Under the pieces are notes generated by a model, which was given only the letters and a program-made list of their open reading frames with translations, made no database searches and was not told where the DNA came from. The translations under genes and the position numbers were made by a program. From Maricaulis sp. (lineage in GTDB: Bacteria > Pseudomonadota > Alphaproteobacteria > Caulobacterales > Maricaulaceae): a DNA stretch of 64,000 bases. Of the stretch, positions 18,229 through 27,692 are shown piece by piece (position 1 is the stretch's first letter; each line of letters begins with the position of its first letter). The DNA is taken from NCBI GenBank assembly GCA_029251785.1, contig JAQXCQ010000141.1:1-64000 (forward strand). Direction: 5' to 3'.

Positions 18229-19182
18229 CTATTCCGCTGGCGACCCGGGCAATTCAGCGCCCTCTTCGTTAATTGTGGATTTATTCCGCTCCCTCCATCG
18301 ACTGAGAATTTGCTTGGACGTCATGCGGGTTCCATCGGGTGACCATCCAGGGGGGGCCAGTAAATACATCGCCGCATCCCGCAATGTCTTGGCCTTTCGA
18401 ATATCGTCGATGATTGCAAACCACTCATGTGTCGCAATGATGAGAGGGTTATGTGTTCCCAAATTTTTGATGATGCCGTAGCGCGGTTTTTCGTCGTCTC
18501 GTTCGAGTTGAAAAGTTCCAAACATTTTATCCCAAACGATAAAGACGCCCGCATAATTCCTGTCGAGATACAAAGGATTGGTTCCATGATGCACGCGGTG
18601 ATGTGAAGGCGTGTTCATAAGCTTTTCGAACCAAGCAGGACATTTATCGATTGTCTCAGTGTGGATCCAGAATTGATAAATCAGATTAAACGAGCCCACG
18701 ATTGCCAGCATGACAGGATGGAAACCGGTGATGATTAAAATTGATCCCAACCACATGAACTTTAGCGTGAATGGACTTAGCCAGGGCTGTCTCAGCGCGG
18801 TAGTCAAATTGTAATGCTGGGATGAATGATGGACCACATGATCAGCCCAGAACCATCTCACGGTATGAGCAAGACGGTGACTCCAATAATACATGAAGTC
18901 GTACAGAATGAAGGCCAAAACCCAAACCCACCAGGAAAAATCGAGGGTGACCAAACGGTGCTCATAAACAAAGAAATACCAGACCATCAGGATGCCGGTA
19001 AAGACCAGGCTGGACACGTTATTGCCCACCCCCATGGCCAGGCTGGCAAAGCTGTCCCTGGTCTCAAAACGACCCCTTTGCCCGCGTTTGGTTATCCACA
19101 TCTCCATGAAAACTGAAATCGTGAAATAAGGGATCGCCCAGACAATGGGATCAAACCCCTGAATAAACTCTGGAACATTCAT
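18229..19182 (-). CDS. Sterol desaturase / fatty acid hydroxylase family membrane enzyme
   Basis: The 317-residue protein has several hydrophobic segments and the histidine clusters of the non-heme diiron membrane hydroxylases: SHRLAH, DHVVHHSSQH and HHRVHHG. The family inserts oxygen or desaturates sterols, fatty acids or carotenoids, and the exact substrate cannot be read. The start overlaps the preceding small gene by ATGA, so the two form a coupled pair. It lies just upstream of the diiron gene, which has its own promoter. Confidence 0.85.
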   Translation of the reverse strand: MNVPEFIQGFDPIVWAIPYFTISVFMEMWITKRGQRGRFETRDSFASLAMGVGNNVSSLVFTGILMVWYFFVYEHRLVTLDFSWWVWVLAFILYDFMYYWSHRLAHTVRWFWADHVVHHSSQHYNLTTALRQPWLSPFTLKFMWLGSILIITGFHPVMLAIVGSFNLIYQFWIHTETIDKCPAWFEKLMNTPSHHRVHHGTNPLYLDRNYAGVFIVWDKMFGTFQLERDDEKPRYGIIKNLGTHNPLIIATHEWFAIIDDIRKAKTLRDAAMYLLAPPGWSPDGTRMTSKQILSRWRERNKSTINEEGAELPGSPAE

Positions 19183-19604
19183 GCTTGTGATTCCTGCATT
19201 CTATTAAGTTTGTCCGCCCAAGTTCTGGCAGCCGAATTGTCGTCAAATTTGATACTGACAGGCCGAAAGGTGAAATCCCGCAATTGAATCGTCAGATCAG
19301 AATTTTCGCCCATGCGCGTCGCCTTGACACTTCCGGGAGTGAGATACCGGATCACGACGCCGTCTCCCATTGCAGCCAACAGACCAATGCTATCCCCAGA
19401 CACTTGCTCGATGAGCGCGACGGCGCGGTCGCGGGACAGCACGCTCGCTCCGCTTTGGAAGCCGACTGAGTCCTGATCCAGCAAGCGCTTGGCCTCATCA
19501 AGATCACTGATCGATGATGGACGAGACAGTTTGAAAAAATGGCACGTCAAAACCATGGCGGAAACGCCGAAGATCGAGATAAGCAGTTTGATGGCTATTT
19601 CCAT
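19179..19604 (-). CDS. Hypothetical protein with N-terminal membrane anchor
   Basis: The 141-residue protein starts with one hydrophobic segment (MEIAIKLLISIFGVSAMVLTC) followed by a soluble ~115-residue part with no family I recognise (SRDRAVALIEQVSGDSIGLLA, GDGVVIRYLTPGSVKA). The ATG at 19604 is chosen because TTTGGAG precedes it at proper spacing. It is coupled to the sterol-desaturase-family gene by a 4-nt overlap and may be an accessory to it; that is inference. Confidence 0.65.
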   Translation of the reverse strand: MEIAIKLLISIFGVSAMVLTCHFFKLSRPSSISDLDEAKRLLDQDSVGFQSGASVLSRDRAVALIEQVSGDSIGLLAAMGDGVVIRYLTPGSVKATRMGENSDLTIQLRDFTFRPVSIKFDDNSAARTWADKLNRMQESQA

Positions 19605-19624
19605 ATTTGGCTCCAAACAGAAGA

Positions 19625-19656
19625 AGGGCGGAGGCTATACAGCCCCCGCCCTTTTT
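19625..19656. terminator. Hairpin downstream of the large TonB receptor gene
   Basis: AGGGCGG pairs with CCGCCCT, continuing into GGCT/AGCC after one mismatch, with a 4-nt loop. The plus strand ends in a TTTT tail; in the minus direction, in which the receptor is read, only TTCTT follows. It probably separates the receptor from the downstream pair, perhaps incompletely. Confidence 0.55.
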
Positions 19657-19678
19657 CAAAGCAGAATTTAAACGGTGT

Positions 19679-22342
19679 TTACCGGCGAATTCGCAGGGTC
19701 AGACCGTAAGTCTGTGGATCACCAGGATACTGGTTGAAGCTTGTGCCCGGAAGACCCACGGATGGGAAACCGCCTTTGACAAAATCTTCATCCATGATGT
19801 TCCGGCCCCAGGCGCGAAGCTCCCAGCCACCATCAATATCAGCAAGCGCGATGCTCGCATTGTAGAGGGTGAAGGCGTCCTGGTTACCAACTGCGCGCTC
19901 ATCACGACCAGTTACCAGACCATAGCCTGCTGTGTGGAATGCTTCCGCCCGCCACTGCATCTCCATCGAGTCGCCAAGGGAATGTGTGTAGGTCGATGTG
20001 ACACTACTCACAAATTCAGCATTGCCGCGGGAGACATTTGACAGGTTGTTATAGGTACCGAATGGACGCGTCGGATCGGTTGTTCCGGCGGAGTCGATGA
20101 TCGGGAAGCCTGTGTAACAGGTCGCCACTGCAACGTCTGGACAAGGTGCGCCGAAGAATTCGACATACTTGTTTTCAGTCAGAGCGGTGAAACCACCTGT
20201 GACATCCCAGTTATCCAGAATGGCCCAATTGGCCTCAAACTCGATACCATTGACCTGAATTTCACCGGCATTCTGAAGCGCAAAGCCCGAACCAACGAAG
20301 TTGTTAGACTGGAAGTCCTCAACATTCTGCTCGAAGTAAGCGATCGAATACTGGATAGCTCCATCAGGTGTGACACCCTTGGCACCAATTTCAATCGACG
20401 TGGTGTTTTCTTCTTCGAACTCAAAGATGCCAGTGAAGGCAGCGTTGGCAGAAAGGTTGAAACCACCAGGCTTGAAGCCGGTTGAATAGCTGACATACGT
20501 GTTCAGATAATCATTCCAGTCGTGCGCCAGGATCATGTTGTACGAGAAATTATCATCTGTACGTGATCCGCCCGGGAAACCACCGGCAGGCAGTGGTGGA
20601 TTAAGCGACACCGCTGCACCGAACGGGATTAGGAAGTTTGCTGCAGGGTCTTGAGCCAAAGCCAATGGAAGTGGCATCGTTGGATCGATGAGCATTCCAC
20701 CACCAGCAAGAATTGCTGGTACGAGATAGGCGCAAGTATCAGGTATTGCCGGGTTTAAGCATGTACCCGCAGAAACCAAACGCAGATCCTGAGCAAGAGA
20801 CACATAATCGATGGCGGAAATTGCGTCATCGATATTGACTGTCGGTGTCATTGTCTTTTCTTCAGTCGACCAACGACCACCAACTGTAAAGGTGGTGCGA
20901 TCGCTAAGGTGCCAATCCATCGTCGCAAAGAACGATGTTGATTCCGTCTGGTAGTCATAAAACTCTTCGACCAGACCTGAACCGTTTGCGAGGTAACCCT
21001 CTGTCGGAACAGTTGGGAATGGTGAGGCTCCCGTCAGCGACACAAGCGTGCCAAGTGGAAGCGCGCCACCATTGTTCGCGTTGATCATCAGCTCCAGGAA
21101 CGTTGGGAAACCCATTGGTGGAAGACCCAAACCGCCCGTGATCGGTGCCATAAGACCGGTTGTCGCCAGATCGAAGAACGGACGAATGTCCGAACCCAGA
21201 GGCGTATTGTTCCGGAATTGCAGATCGTTATCGTAGTAGAACCCGCCCATCATCCAGTCGATGTCACCACCGCCAGTCGAAGTCAGACGAATTTCCTGCG
21301 TGAAGGAATCGTAAGTCTGCTGGATGCGACGGCGCTGAGCCAAATCGAGGGTCGAGAAGTCAGCATCGATATCCTGATCTTCGTCATAAGTACGCTGAGA
21401 TGTGATGGATGTCAGAGTGAAACCATCAAAATCCCAGTTTACTTCAGCTGACAAACCGGAGTTCGTCAGACCGGTGTTGACACGGCCGTTAGCAGCCAAC
21501 AGGCCTGCGTGTGGGTTCGCAGGAAGGATTGTGGCACCCAACAAGGCCATAGCACCTAGATCCGCTGGATCGTAGGAAGCAAATGGAGCGGCACAGCAAT
21601 TCTCGTTCAGCTCGCTGGAGTCAGCAATAATGCGAACGGTCATGTCGTCGGACGGTGTCCACAGGACCTGACCGCGAACAACCTGACGATCACGATTATT
21701 GATTTCGCGGCCGTCGTAATTGACGAGGAAGCCATCAGCTTCGTTCGTTGTCACATCGAGACGGACTGCGATGTCATCTGTGAGCGCGCCTGTACCGGAA
21801 GCGGACAGAATGCGGGTATTGTAGTTGCCCATGGTAAAGGCAGCTTCAAACCCTGTGTCAAACTGAGGCTCTTGCGTGATGAAGCTCACGACACCTGCTG
21901 GCGTGTTACGGCCAAACAAGGTGGACTGTGGGCCGCGCAGCACTTCGACACGTTCGATGGAGACGAGATCATTGATCGCCGCACCGGAACGTGGGCGATA
22001 AACGCCATCAACAAAGATACCAACGGATGGCTCGAGGCCTGGATTAAAGCTCGACGTCCCCAAGCCGCGCAATGCGAACTCAGTATTCGTCGATGATGCA
22101 AATTCAGCAACGCGCAAGGATGGAACAAGTGTCTGCAGATCCGCGGCGTCGCGGATCGTAGATTGCTCGATCGACTCTGCTGTAACAACAGCAACGGAAA
22201 TCGGAACTTCCTGCAGAGTTTGCTCACGCTTCTGCGCGGTAACGGTAATGGAATCGACCTGTGCAAGAGCACCGGAAGCACCAATAAGCGTCGTTAAAAT
22301 AGCGGTCGTGCCCAGTGTGGCCGCCTTGGAAAACAGTTTCAT
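19679..22342 (-). CDS. Large TonB-dependent receptor
   Basis: The 887-residue protein has a signal peptide (MKLFSKAATLGTTAILTTLIGASGALA), a TonB box (DSITVTAQKREQTLQEVPIS) and a plug with LRGLGTSSFNPG, VDGVYRPRSGA and VLRGPQSTLFGRNTPAG. The barrel ends YPGDPQTYGLTLRIRR. This form is common in sphingomonads and hyphomonads for uptake of complex organic substrates. The ATG at 22342 is chosen because GGGGAG precedes it and a clean signal peptide follows; the frame extends 23 codons further without signal character. It is divergent from the hydrolase/GMC/ALDH/SDR operon, suggesting import of that pathway's substrate. Confidence 0.9.
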   Translation of the reverse strand: MKLFSKAATLGTTAILTTLIGASGALAQVDSITVTAQKREQTLQEVPISVAVVTAESIEQSTIRDAADLQTLVPSLRVAEFASSTNTEFALRGLGTSSFNPGLEPSVGIFVDGVYRPRSGAAINDLVSIERVEVLRGPQSTLFGRNTPAGVVSFITQEPQFDTGFEAAFTMGNYNTRILSASGTGALTDDIAVRLDVTTNEADGFLVNYDGREINNRDRQVVRGQVLWTPSDDMTVRIIADSSELNENCCAAPFASYDPADLGAMALLGATILPANPHAGLLAANGRVNTGLTNSGLSAEVNWDFDGFTLTSITSQRTYDEDQDIDADFSTLDLAQRRRIQQTYDSFTQEIRLTSTGGGDIDWMMGGFYYDNDLQFRNNTPLGSDIRPFFDLATTGLMAPITGGLGLPPMGFPTFLELMINANNGGALPLGTLVSLTGASPFPTVPTEGYLANGSGLVEEFYDYQTESTSFFATMDWHLSDRTTFTVGGRWSTEEKTMTPTVNIDDAISAIDYVSLAQDLRLVSAGTCLNPAIPDTCAYLVPAILAGGGMLIDPTMPLPLALAQDPAANFLIPFGAAVSLNPPLPAGGFPGGSRTDDNFSYNMILAHDWNDYLNTYVSYSTGFKPGGFNLSANAAFTGIFEFEEENTTSIEIGAKGVTPDGAIQYSIAYFEQNVEDFQSNNFVGSGFALQNAGEIQVNGIEFEANWAILDNWDVTGGFTALTENKYVEFFGAPCPDVAVATCYTGFPIIDSAGTTDPTRPFGTYNNLSNVSRGNAEFVSSVTSTYTHSLGDSMEMQWRAEAFHTAGYGLVTGRDERAVGNQDAFTLYNASIALADIDGGWELRAWGRNIMDEDFVKGGFPSVGLPGTSFNQYPGDPQTYGLTLRIRR

Positions 22343-22551
22343 AGGATATTTCTCCCCTCGTAACGCGGTTATCAACCAACCAGTCCGCGTATATGGATTG
22401 TATTTGAACATTGTCAGACCACGCTGTCAGCCTGTTTGTGTCATATTTGCAAAAAAGATGCCGGTGCTGATGCAAGCATGCCGCACTTTCTAAATTTGGC
22501 GAAGAACACACCCGCCCTCTTTCCAGACCAGTATTGTCTGCTAGGCTGGCC

Positions 22552-22568
22552 AGTGAACAGCGTTCATG
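22552..22568. promoter_or_regulatory. Palindromic operator, copy 2 (hydrolase/GMC operon)
   Basis: AGTGAACAGCGTTCATG has the dyad TGAAC-AGC-GTTCA and lies 26 nt upstream of the serine hydrolase start. The 15-mer GTGAACAGCGTTCAT is exactly repeated in inverse orientation at 35701-35715, and 13 of 15 bases match the copy at 18145. Confidence 0.7.
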
Positions 22569-22594
22569 CCAACACAACCGGGGAGGAGTTGACG

Positions 22595-23866
22595 ATGATT
22601 ATTCGCAATATTTTCATTGGACTAGCAGCAATCATCACCATTTGCGGAGCGCTCTTTGGCGGTTGGTATTATCGGCCATGGTCGAACTTTTCACCCGCCG
22701 AAATGAGCGCGGCTTCGGCTCCAGACCAGCTGGTGAGCTCATTTCGCCGTATGGACGAAATTTACCCCAACCGCGTGATTCACGCCGATTCTACCGCTAC
22801 TCCGCTCTCTCGAAACGTCGAAAATGCTGATGTTTTGATCAATTGGCTTGACGCCGAGAAGCCGGTTTCCGAATGGCTGCGCGAATCCGACTCAACCGGT
22901 TTGATGGTCCTGCATAATGGTGAGGTCGTGCACGAGGAATATTTCCTCGAGGCGGATGTGGAAACGCGACACACCTCATGGTCAGTCGGTAAAAGCTATG
23001 TTGCGACGCTCATCGCGATTGCCATGCGAGAGGGACATATCAGCAGTCTGGATCAGACGGCGGAAATGTTTGCGCCTCAGTTTGGCGGGACCGACTATGG
23101 CGAAACAACGCTTCGACATCTTCTGATGATGTCCGCGGGCGTCAATTTTGATGAAGACTACGGAAATGTCGATTCAGATATTCGGGTCCTGTTCGCCGCT
23201 CCCGCTATGGGACAGAGCATCGATAATTTGGTCGGTCAGGTCGAGCGCGATCGAGAGCCCGGTGAAGACCTCCATTACGTGAGTGCAAATACACAAGTCC
23301 TCTCGGCCGTGGTTCGGGGTATCTACAACGCACCTCTCGCCGAAATAGTTCAGACGAAAATCTGGGAACCAATCGGCATGGCCGGCGATGCCAGTTGGAA
23401 CCAGAACATCCCAGGCGAAAGCGGCCATGCAATTGGCTATTGCTGTCTCAATGCCCGACTGGAGGAATACGCCCGCTTCGGCCAGTTCTACCTCCAAGAC
23501 GGTGTTTGGAATGATGAGCGAATTTTACCGGAAGGCTGGGTTGAAATGGCGACGCGGCCCAACGCGGACTTTCAGAATGCTGGAGATGATTCCGTTTATC
23601 CTCCGCGCGGTTACGGTCTACATTTCTGGGTACCCAATGATCATGACGGCGAATATTTCATGGCGGGTGTGTTCGGCCAATATGTCTGGGTCGACGAGCG
23701 ACGCAATATTGTAATTGCGCGCACTGCTGCGGATCAGACATGGTCCAACCGAACCCGCGAATCCATTGCTGCGATGCGCGCATTAGCGGCACATTATGGC
23801 GATCCGATTGATGATCTTGCAAACGACGATCTTCCTGCATTAACAGAGGCTGACGCGGATGGATGA
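22595..23866 (+). CDS. Serine hydrolase of the beta-lactamase/esterase family (class C fold)
   Basis: The 423-residue protein is membrane-anchored or exported: one hydrophobic segment follows the start (MIIRNIFIGLAAIITICGALFGGWYY). The beta-lactamase-like catalytic set is visible: SVGK (SxxK) in SWSVGKSYVATL, a Tyr motif in HYVSANTQV and a late GLHFWV in place of the KTG/HxG box. Such enzymes hydrolyse esters, amides or lactones. The ATG at 22595 is set by GGGGAGGAG just upstream. It overlaps the GMC gene by 8 nt and heads a four-gene operon, so it may release an alcohol for the next enzyme. Confidence 0.85.
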   Translation: MIIRNIFIGLAAIITICGALFGGWYYRPWSNFSPAEMSAASAPDQLVSSFRRMDEIYPNRVIHADSTATPLSRNVENADVLINWLDAEKPVSEWLRESDSTGLMVLHNGEVVHEEYFLEADVETRHTSWSVGKSYVATLIAIAMREGHISSLDQTAEMFAPQFGGTDYGETTLRHLLMMSAGVNFDEDYGNVDSDIRVLFAAPAMGQSIDNLVGQVERDREPGEDLHYVSANTQVLSAVVRGIYNAPLAEIVQTKIWEPIGMAGDASWNQNIPGESGHAIGYCCLNARLEEYARFGQFYLQDGVWNDERILPEGWVEMATRPNADFQNAGDDSVYPPRGYGLHFWVPNDHDGEYFMAGVFGQYVWVDERRNIVIARTAADQTWSNRTRESIAAMRALAAHYGDPIDDLANDDLPALTEADADG

Positions 23867-25463
23867 TACCGTATTCGACTATATCATTGCCGGTGCTGGA
23901 TCGGCTGGTTGCACAGTGGCTGAACGCCTGTCGCGCGACCGGAATGTAACGGTTTGCGTGCTAGAAGCGGGCGGATCCGATGATAGCCCCATCATTCGCA
24001 CACCGATGTTGCTGCAGTTTGCGGTAACCGGAGAAGCATTCAATTGGGGATATTGGACCGAAAAACAGAAAAACCTCAATGATCGGGAACTTTGCTGGCC
24101 GCGGGGAAAGACGCTGGGCGGATCGTCCTCGATCAATGCGATGCATTATATGCGCGGAGCGCGTCAAAACTTCGACGAATGGGAACAGACCTATGGGGCC
24201 GAAGGCTGGGGTTGGAAAAACGCCCTACCGGCCTTCAAGGAAGTACAAAACCAAACACGCGGTGGCGATGACCTCCATGGAACAGGCGGTCCGCTGTGGG
24301 TGCAGGACATCAATGATCTGAGTCCACTAACCGAGGCCTTCTTCAAAGCTGGGGACCAGCTCCAATACCGCCGAAATGGTGATTTCAATGGACCGGAACA
24401 AGAGGGTTTCGGTCCCTACCAGGTTACCCAGCGCGGCAATAAGAGATGTAGTGCAGCCGACGCGTTTCTTCGACCGGCGCTGGAGCGCGACAATTGCACA
24501 GTGACGACCCAGGCGATGGTGCAACGCGTTATTATCGAGAATGGGCGGGCTACCGGCGTTGAGGTCGACATTGACGGTGAAAGAAAAACCTTCACTGCTC
24601 GCAAAGAGGTCATCCTCTCCGGAGGCGCTATCAACTCGCCACAGACGCTTCTTCTATCCGGAATCGGTCCCGCCAATGAATTGCGTGACGATGGTGTTTC
24701 CGTCGAACATGATCTGCCGGGTGTCGGGAAAAACCTGCAAGATCATCTCGATATAACGGCCCAACTCTGGACCAAGTCCGCTCTCTCAATCGGCAATTCC
24801 CTACGATCCATGCCCAGTCATCTCTACATGGTCGCGCGTTGGGCGATGAGAGGTGATGGACCGTTCACGAACAATCCGGTTCAAGGCGGTGCTTTTATCA
24901 AGTCAGCCTTTGCGGAAGACCTTCCTGACTTGCAGCTCGTCTTTATTCCAGCGATTTCAAACCCCCACGGGATTGAGAAAGCCTGGGGCCACGGCGTTAC
25001 ACTGCATGTCTGCCAGTTATACCCGAAGAGCCGCGGTGAAATCCGTTTAAAAACAACAAACCCTTCGGATCATCCGCTGATACAACCTAATTATTTGGAT
25101 GACGAATTTGACCTGGACGTGATGGTCGACGGCCTAGCCAAGGCGCGTGAAATTCTCGATTCACCCGCCTTTGACTTTGATCGCAAAGCGGAGCGCTTCC
25201 CCGGTCCTGAGGTCCAGACTCGGGCCCAACTCGCTGATGACATTCGTGCGCGTGCCGAGACGCTGTATCATCCGACTTCGACCTGCGCGATGGGTTCCGG
25301 TGAGCTCTCGGTCACGGACAGTCGTTGCCGGGTTAAGGGCATTAATGGGCTTCGTGTGGTTGATGCCTCTGTTATGCCACGTCTTGTCGGTGGGAACACC
25401 AATGCACCTACGATCATGATCGCGACCCGGGCGGCTCAGATGATCGCCGAAGATAACGCCTGA
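23859..25463 (+). CDS. GMC-family FAD oxidoreductase (choline/alcohol dehydrogenase type)
   Basis: The 534-residue flavoprotein begins with the FAD dinucleotide motif IIAGAGSAGCTVAERL. It has the GMC signature WPRGKTLGGSSSINAM, the second signature SGGAINSPQTLLLSGIGP, and the C-terminal active-site region HPTSTCAMG and GGNTNAPTIMIATRAA. Family members oxidise primary or secondary alcohols to aldehydes or ketones. An aldehyde dehydrogenase follows 20 nt downstream, giving an alcohol-to-aldehyde-to-acid order. The substrate is not readable from sequence. Confidence 0.92.
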   Translation: MDDTVFDYIIAGAGSAGCTVAERLSRDRNVTVCVLEAGGSDDSPIIRTPMLLQFAVTGEAFNWGYWTEKQKNLNDRELCWPRGKTLGGSSSINAMHYMRGARQNFDEWEQTYGAEGWGWKNALPAFKEVQNQTRGGDDLHGTGGPLWVQDINDLSPLTEAFFKAGDQLQYRRNGDFNGPEQEGFGPYQVTQRGNKRCSAADAFLRPALERDNCTVTTQAMVQRVIIENGRATGVEVDIDGERKTFTARKEVILSGGAINSPQTLLLSGIGPANELRDDGVSVEHDLPGVGKNLQDHLDITAQLWTKSALSIGNSLRSMPSHLYMVARWAMRGDGPFTNNPVQGGAFIKSAFAEDLPDLQLVFIPAISNPHGIEKAWGHGVTLHVCQLYPKSRGEIRLKTTNPSDHPLIQPNYLDDEFDLDVMVDGLAKAREILDSPAFDFDRKAERFPGPEVQTRAQLADDIRARAETLYHPTSTCAMGSGELSVTDSRCRVKGINGLRVVDASVMPRLVGGNTNAPTIMIATRAAQMIAEDNA

Positions 25464-25483
25464 GGACGAGCTAGGAGACTATT

Positions 25484-26905
25484 ATGAGCGATGCAGACGC
25501 CAAGCAGATTGAACGCATGAAATCTCTTCTCGCCACGCAAAAATCGGCGTTCCGCGCGGATAGCCATCGGGATGTCAATCGCCGCAAGGATGACCTCGAC
25601 CGGCTAATATCCCTCTGCCAGAAGAATGTCGACGCAATCGCCGATGCGATCTGCCATGACTTTGGAAATCGCGCCCGTCAGGAAAGTGTAATCGCTGAGA
25701 TAGCGTTCACGATTCAGGACGCCAAACACACCAAGAAACATCTCTCCAAATGGATGGCACCCAAACGCAAGCCCCTCCCAATGACACTGCAACCAGGCAA
25801 AGCCTATGTTCGCCGTGAGCCGGTTGGAGTCGTGGGCATAATCGCGCCATGGAATTATCCGTTCCAGATGGCGACGGCCCCACTCGTCGCGGCACTCGGC
25901 GCTGGCTGTCGGGTAATGCTGAAACCCTCCGAGCATACGCCGGCAACTTCGGAATTACTCAAGACGTTGATCGCGGAGCATTTCGAAGAAGATCATGTGA
26001 CCGTCGTGACCGGCGGTCCCGCCGTCGGCGAGGCATTCAGCAAGCTCAAATTCGATCACCTATTCTATACCGGCTCCACGCAAGTGGGCCGACTAATCGC
26101 TTTGGCGGCTGCGGAAAACCTGGTGCCGACGACGCTCGAACTTGGCGGAAAGTCACCCGCGATTCTAACCGATAATTACCCGGTTAGGGCCGCGGCAAAA
26201 TCACTGGGTTGGGGCAAATGTTATAATGCCGGCCAGACCTGCGTTGCGCCGGATTATCTGATGGTTCCCAATGGCAAAGAGCGAGAGGTTGCGGAAGAAA
26301 TCATCCGGGTCGTGCAACACCAGCATCCTGAGGCGGCCTCCGATGACGCCTTTACCGCAATCGTCTCGGACCGCCACTATGAACGCTTGAATGCTATGAT
26401 TGAGGAGGCGCGCTCCGGGGGGGCAGAAATTCTGCAACCCGACCATGATGTCGAGGCCGCCAAGGCTGCGCGGAAAGTTCCGCCAACCATCATCCTCAAC
26501 GCGCCGGACGATAGCAAAATCCTGACCGAGGAAATCTTCGGCCCCATACTCCCTATCATCGGATACACCTCGCTGGATGCAGCAACAAACTATATCAGTG
26601 ACCGCCCTCACCCTCTGGCCCTTTATGTCTATTCTTCGGACAAACAGCAGACTCAACGGGTCCTGAATGCGACACAGTCCGGCGGAGCAGGCGTCAATAT
26701 CAATATCGTCCATCTCTCTGTTCCCGATCTGCCCTTCGGTGGTGTCGGCGCATCCGGCCATGGGGCCTATCATGGCGAATACGGCTTTTTGACCTTCACA
26801 CATGAGCGCGCGGTTCTTGAAACCGGCAAATGGCACCCGTCCAGTCTGCTTGCTCCTCCGTACGGGAAAGTCTACGAGGCGGTCGCAAAGAAGCAGCTTA
26901 AATAG
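25484..26905 (+). CDS. Aldehyde dehydrogenase, coniferyl-aldehyde-dehydrogenase-like
   Basis: The 473-residue NAD(P)-dependent enzyme has IIAPWNYPF, the catalytic glutamate in LELGGKSPAI, the nucleophilic cysteine in NAGQTCVAPDYLM and the structural EEIFGPILPI. The overall form is the shorter class typical of coniferyl and fatty aldehyde dehydrogenases. It starts 20 nt after the GMC gene with an AGGAG-like ribosome site. It would oxidise the aldehyde made by the GMC enzyme; the actual substrate is unknown. Confidence 0.92.
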   Translation: MSDADAKQIERMKSLLATQKSAFRADSHRDVNRRKDDLDRLISLCQKNVDAIADAICHDFGNRARQESVIAEIAFTIQDAKHTKKHLSKWMAPKRKPLPMTLQPGKAYVRREPVGVVGIIAPWNYPFQMATAPLVAALGAGCRVMLKPSEHTPATSELLKTLIAEHFEEDHVTVVTGGPAVGEAFSKLKFDHLFYTGSTQVGRLIALAAAENLVPTTLELGGKSPAILTDNYPVRAAAKSLGWGKCYNAGQTCVAPDYLMVPNGKEREVAEEIIRVVQHQHPEAASDDAFTAIVSDRHYERLNAMIEEARSGGAEILQPDHDVEAAKAARKVPPTIILNAPDDSKILTEEIFGPILPIIGYTSLDAATNYISDRPHPLALYVYSSDKQQTQRVLNATQSGGAGVNINIVHLSVPDLPFGGVGASGHGAYHGEYGFLTFTHERAVLETGKWHPSSLLAPPYGKVYEAVAKKQLK

Positions 26906-26917
26906 GCGACTGAATTC

Positions 26918-27676
26918 ATGAGCGGATCCCTAACTGGAAAGACAGCCCTGATCACTGGTTCGAGCCAAGGCGTCGGCCTGGCCTGTGCACACACTTTCGC
27001 CCAACAAGGTTGCCAGGTCATTCTGCATGGCAATCGCAGCATGTTTGAAGCTGATAAAGCGGTTCAGGACATCGGCCCGCTCGCGCTCGGAGCGGTCGAG
27101 GCCAATCTTTTGTTACCGGGAGCCGGGCGAGACCTGTACGACCAGGCGATGCGACTTGCGGAAGGTCGTATCGATATTGTCGTCAATAATGCCGGTATCG
27201 ACTGGGACAGCCCCCTTGATGCGTCCGACGAGACCTGGGAGGCTAATTGGGCCGGTGTCTTGCAGGTCAATTTGATGGCTGTTGCGGATATCTGTCGTGC
27301 CGCGATGCCCGGCATGGTGGAGCGCGGCGGAGGGGCGATCATCAACATTTCCAGCCGCGCCGGACATCGCGGCGAAGACCGCGATCATATGGCTTATGCG
27401 GCTTCAAAAGGGGGCGTGCTCGCTCTGACGAAAACGCTGGCGCGACAATGGGGGGCTGACAATATCTTCGCCTATGCCATCGCTCCCGGCTGGATTGATA
27501 CGCGAATGGCCCCTCAGACCGCAACGGCGCGGGCGGCGGCTCACTCAGAAATTCCGATTGGCAAAATGGCCGATCCGAAGGAAATCGCCTCAATGTGCGC
27601 CTTTCTGGCCTCAGGGGCTTGTGTTAGCGCCACTGGATCGTGCGTGGATATCAATGGTGCCAGTTACGTTCGCTGA
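26918..27676 (+). CDS. Short-chain dehydrogenase/reductase
   Basis: The 252-residue SDR has the cofactor loop TGSSQGVGLACAH, the NNAG motif (VVNNAGIDWD), the catalytic serine region NISSRAGH and YxxxK in MAYAASKGG. It starts 12 nt after the aldehyde dehydrogenase and ends the operon. It may oxidise a secondary alcohol or reduce a ketone of the same substrate. It converges on a broken sulfotransferase gene. Confidence 0.9.
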   Translation: MSGSLTGKTALITGSSQGVGLACAHTFAQQGCQVILHGNRSMFEADKAVQDIGPLALGAVEANLLLPGAGRDLYDQAMRLAEGRIDIVVNNAGIDWDSPLDASDETWEANWAGVLQVNLMAVADICRAAMPGMVERGGGAIINISSRAGHRGEDRDHMAYAASKGGVLALTKTLARQWGADNIFAYAIAPGWIDTRMAPQTATARAAAHSEIPIGKMADPKEIASMCAFLASGACVSATGSCVDINGASYVR

Positions 27677-27692
27677 CGACTTGGCTCGAGGT

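Noticed and set aside
26201-26836. 211-codon minus-strand open frame inside the aldehyde dehydrogenase
   Set aside because: Antisense to the catalytic-cysteine half of a clear aldehyde dehydrogenase; no independent evidence.
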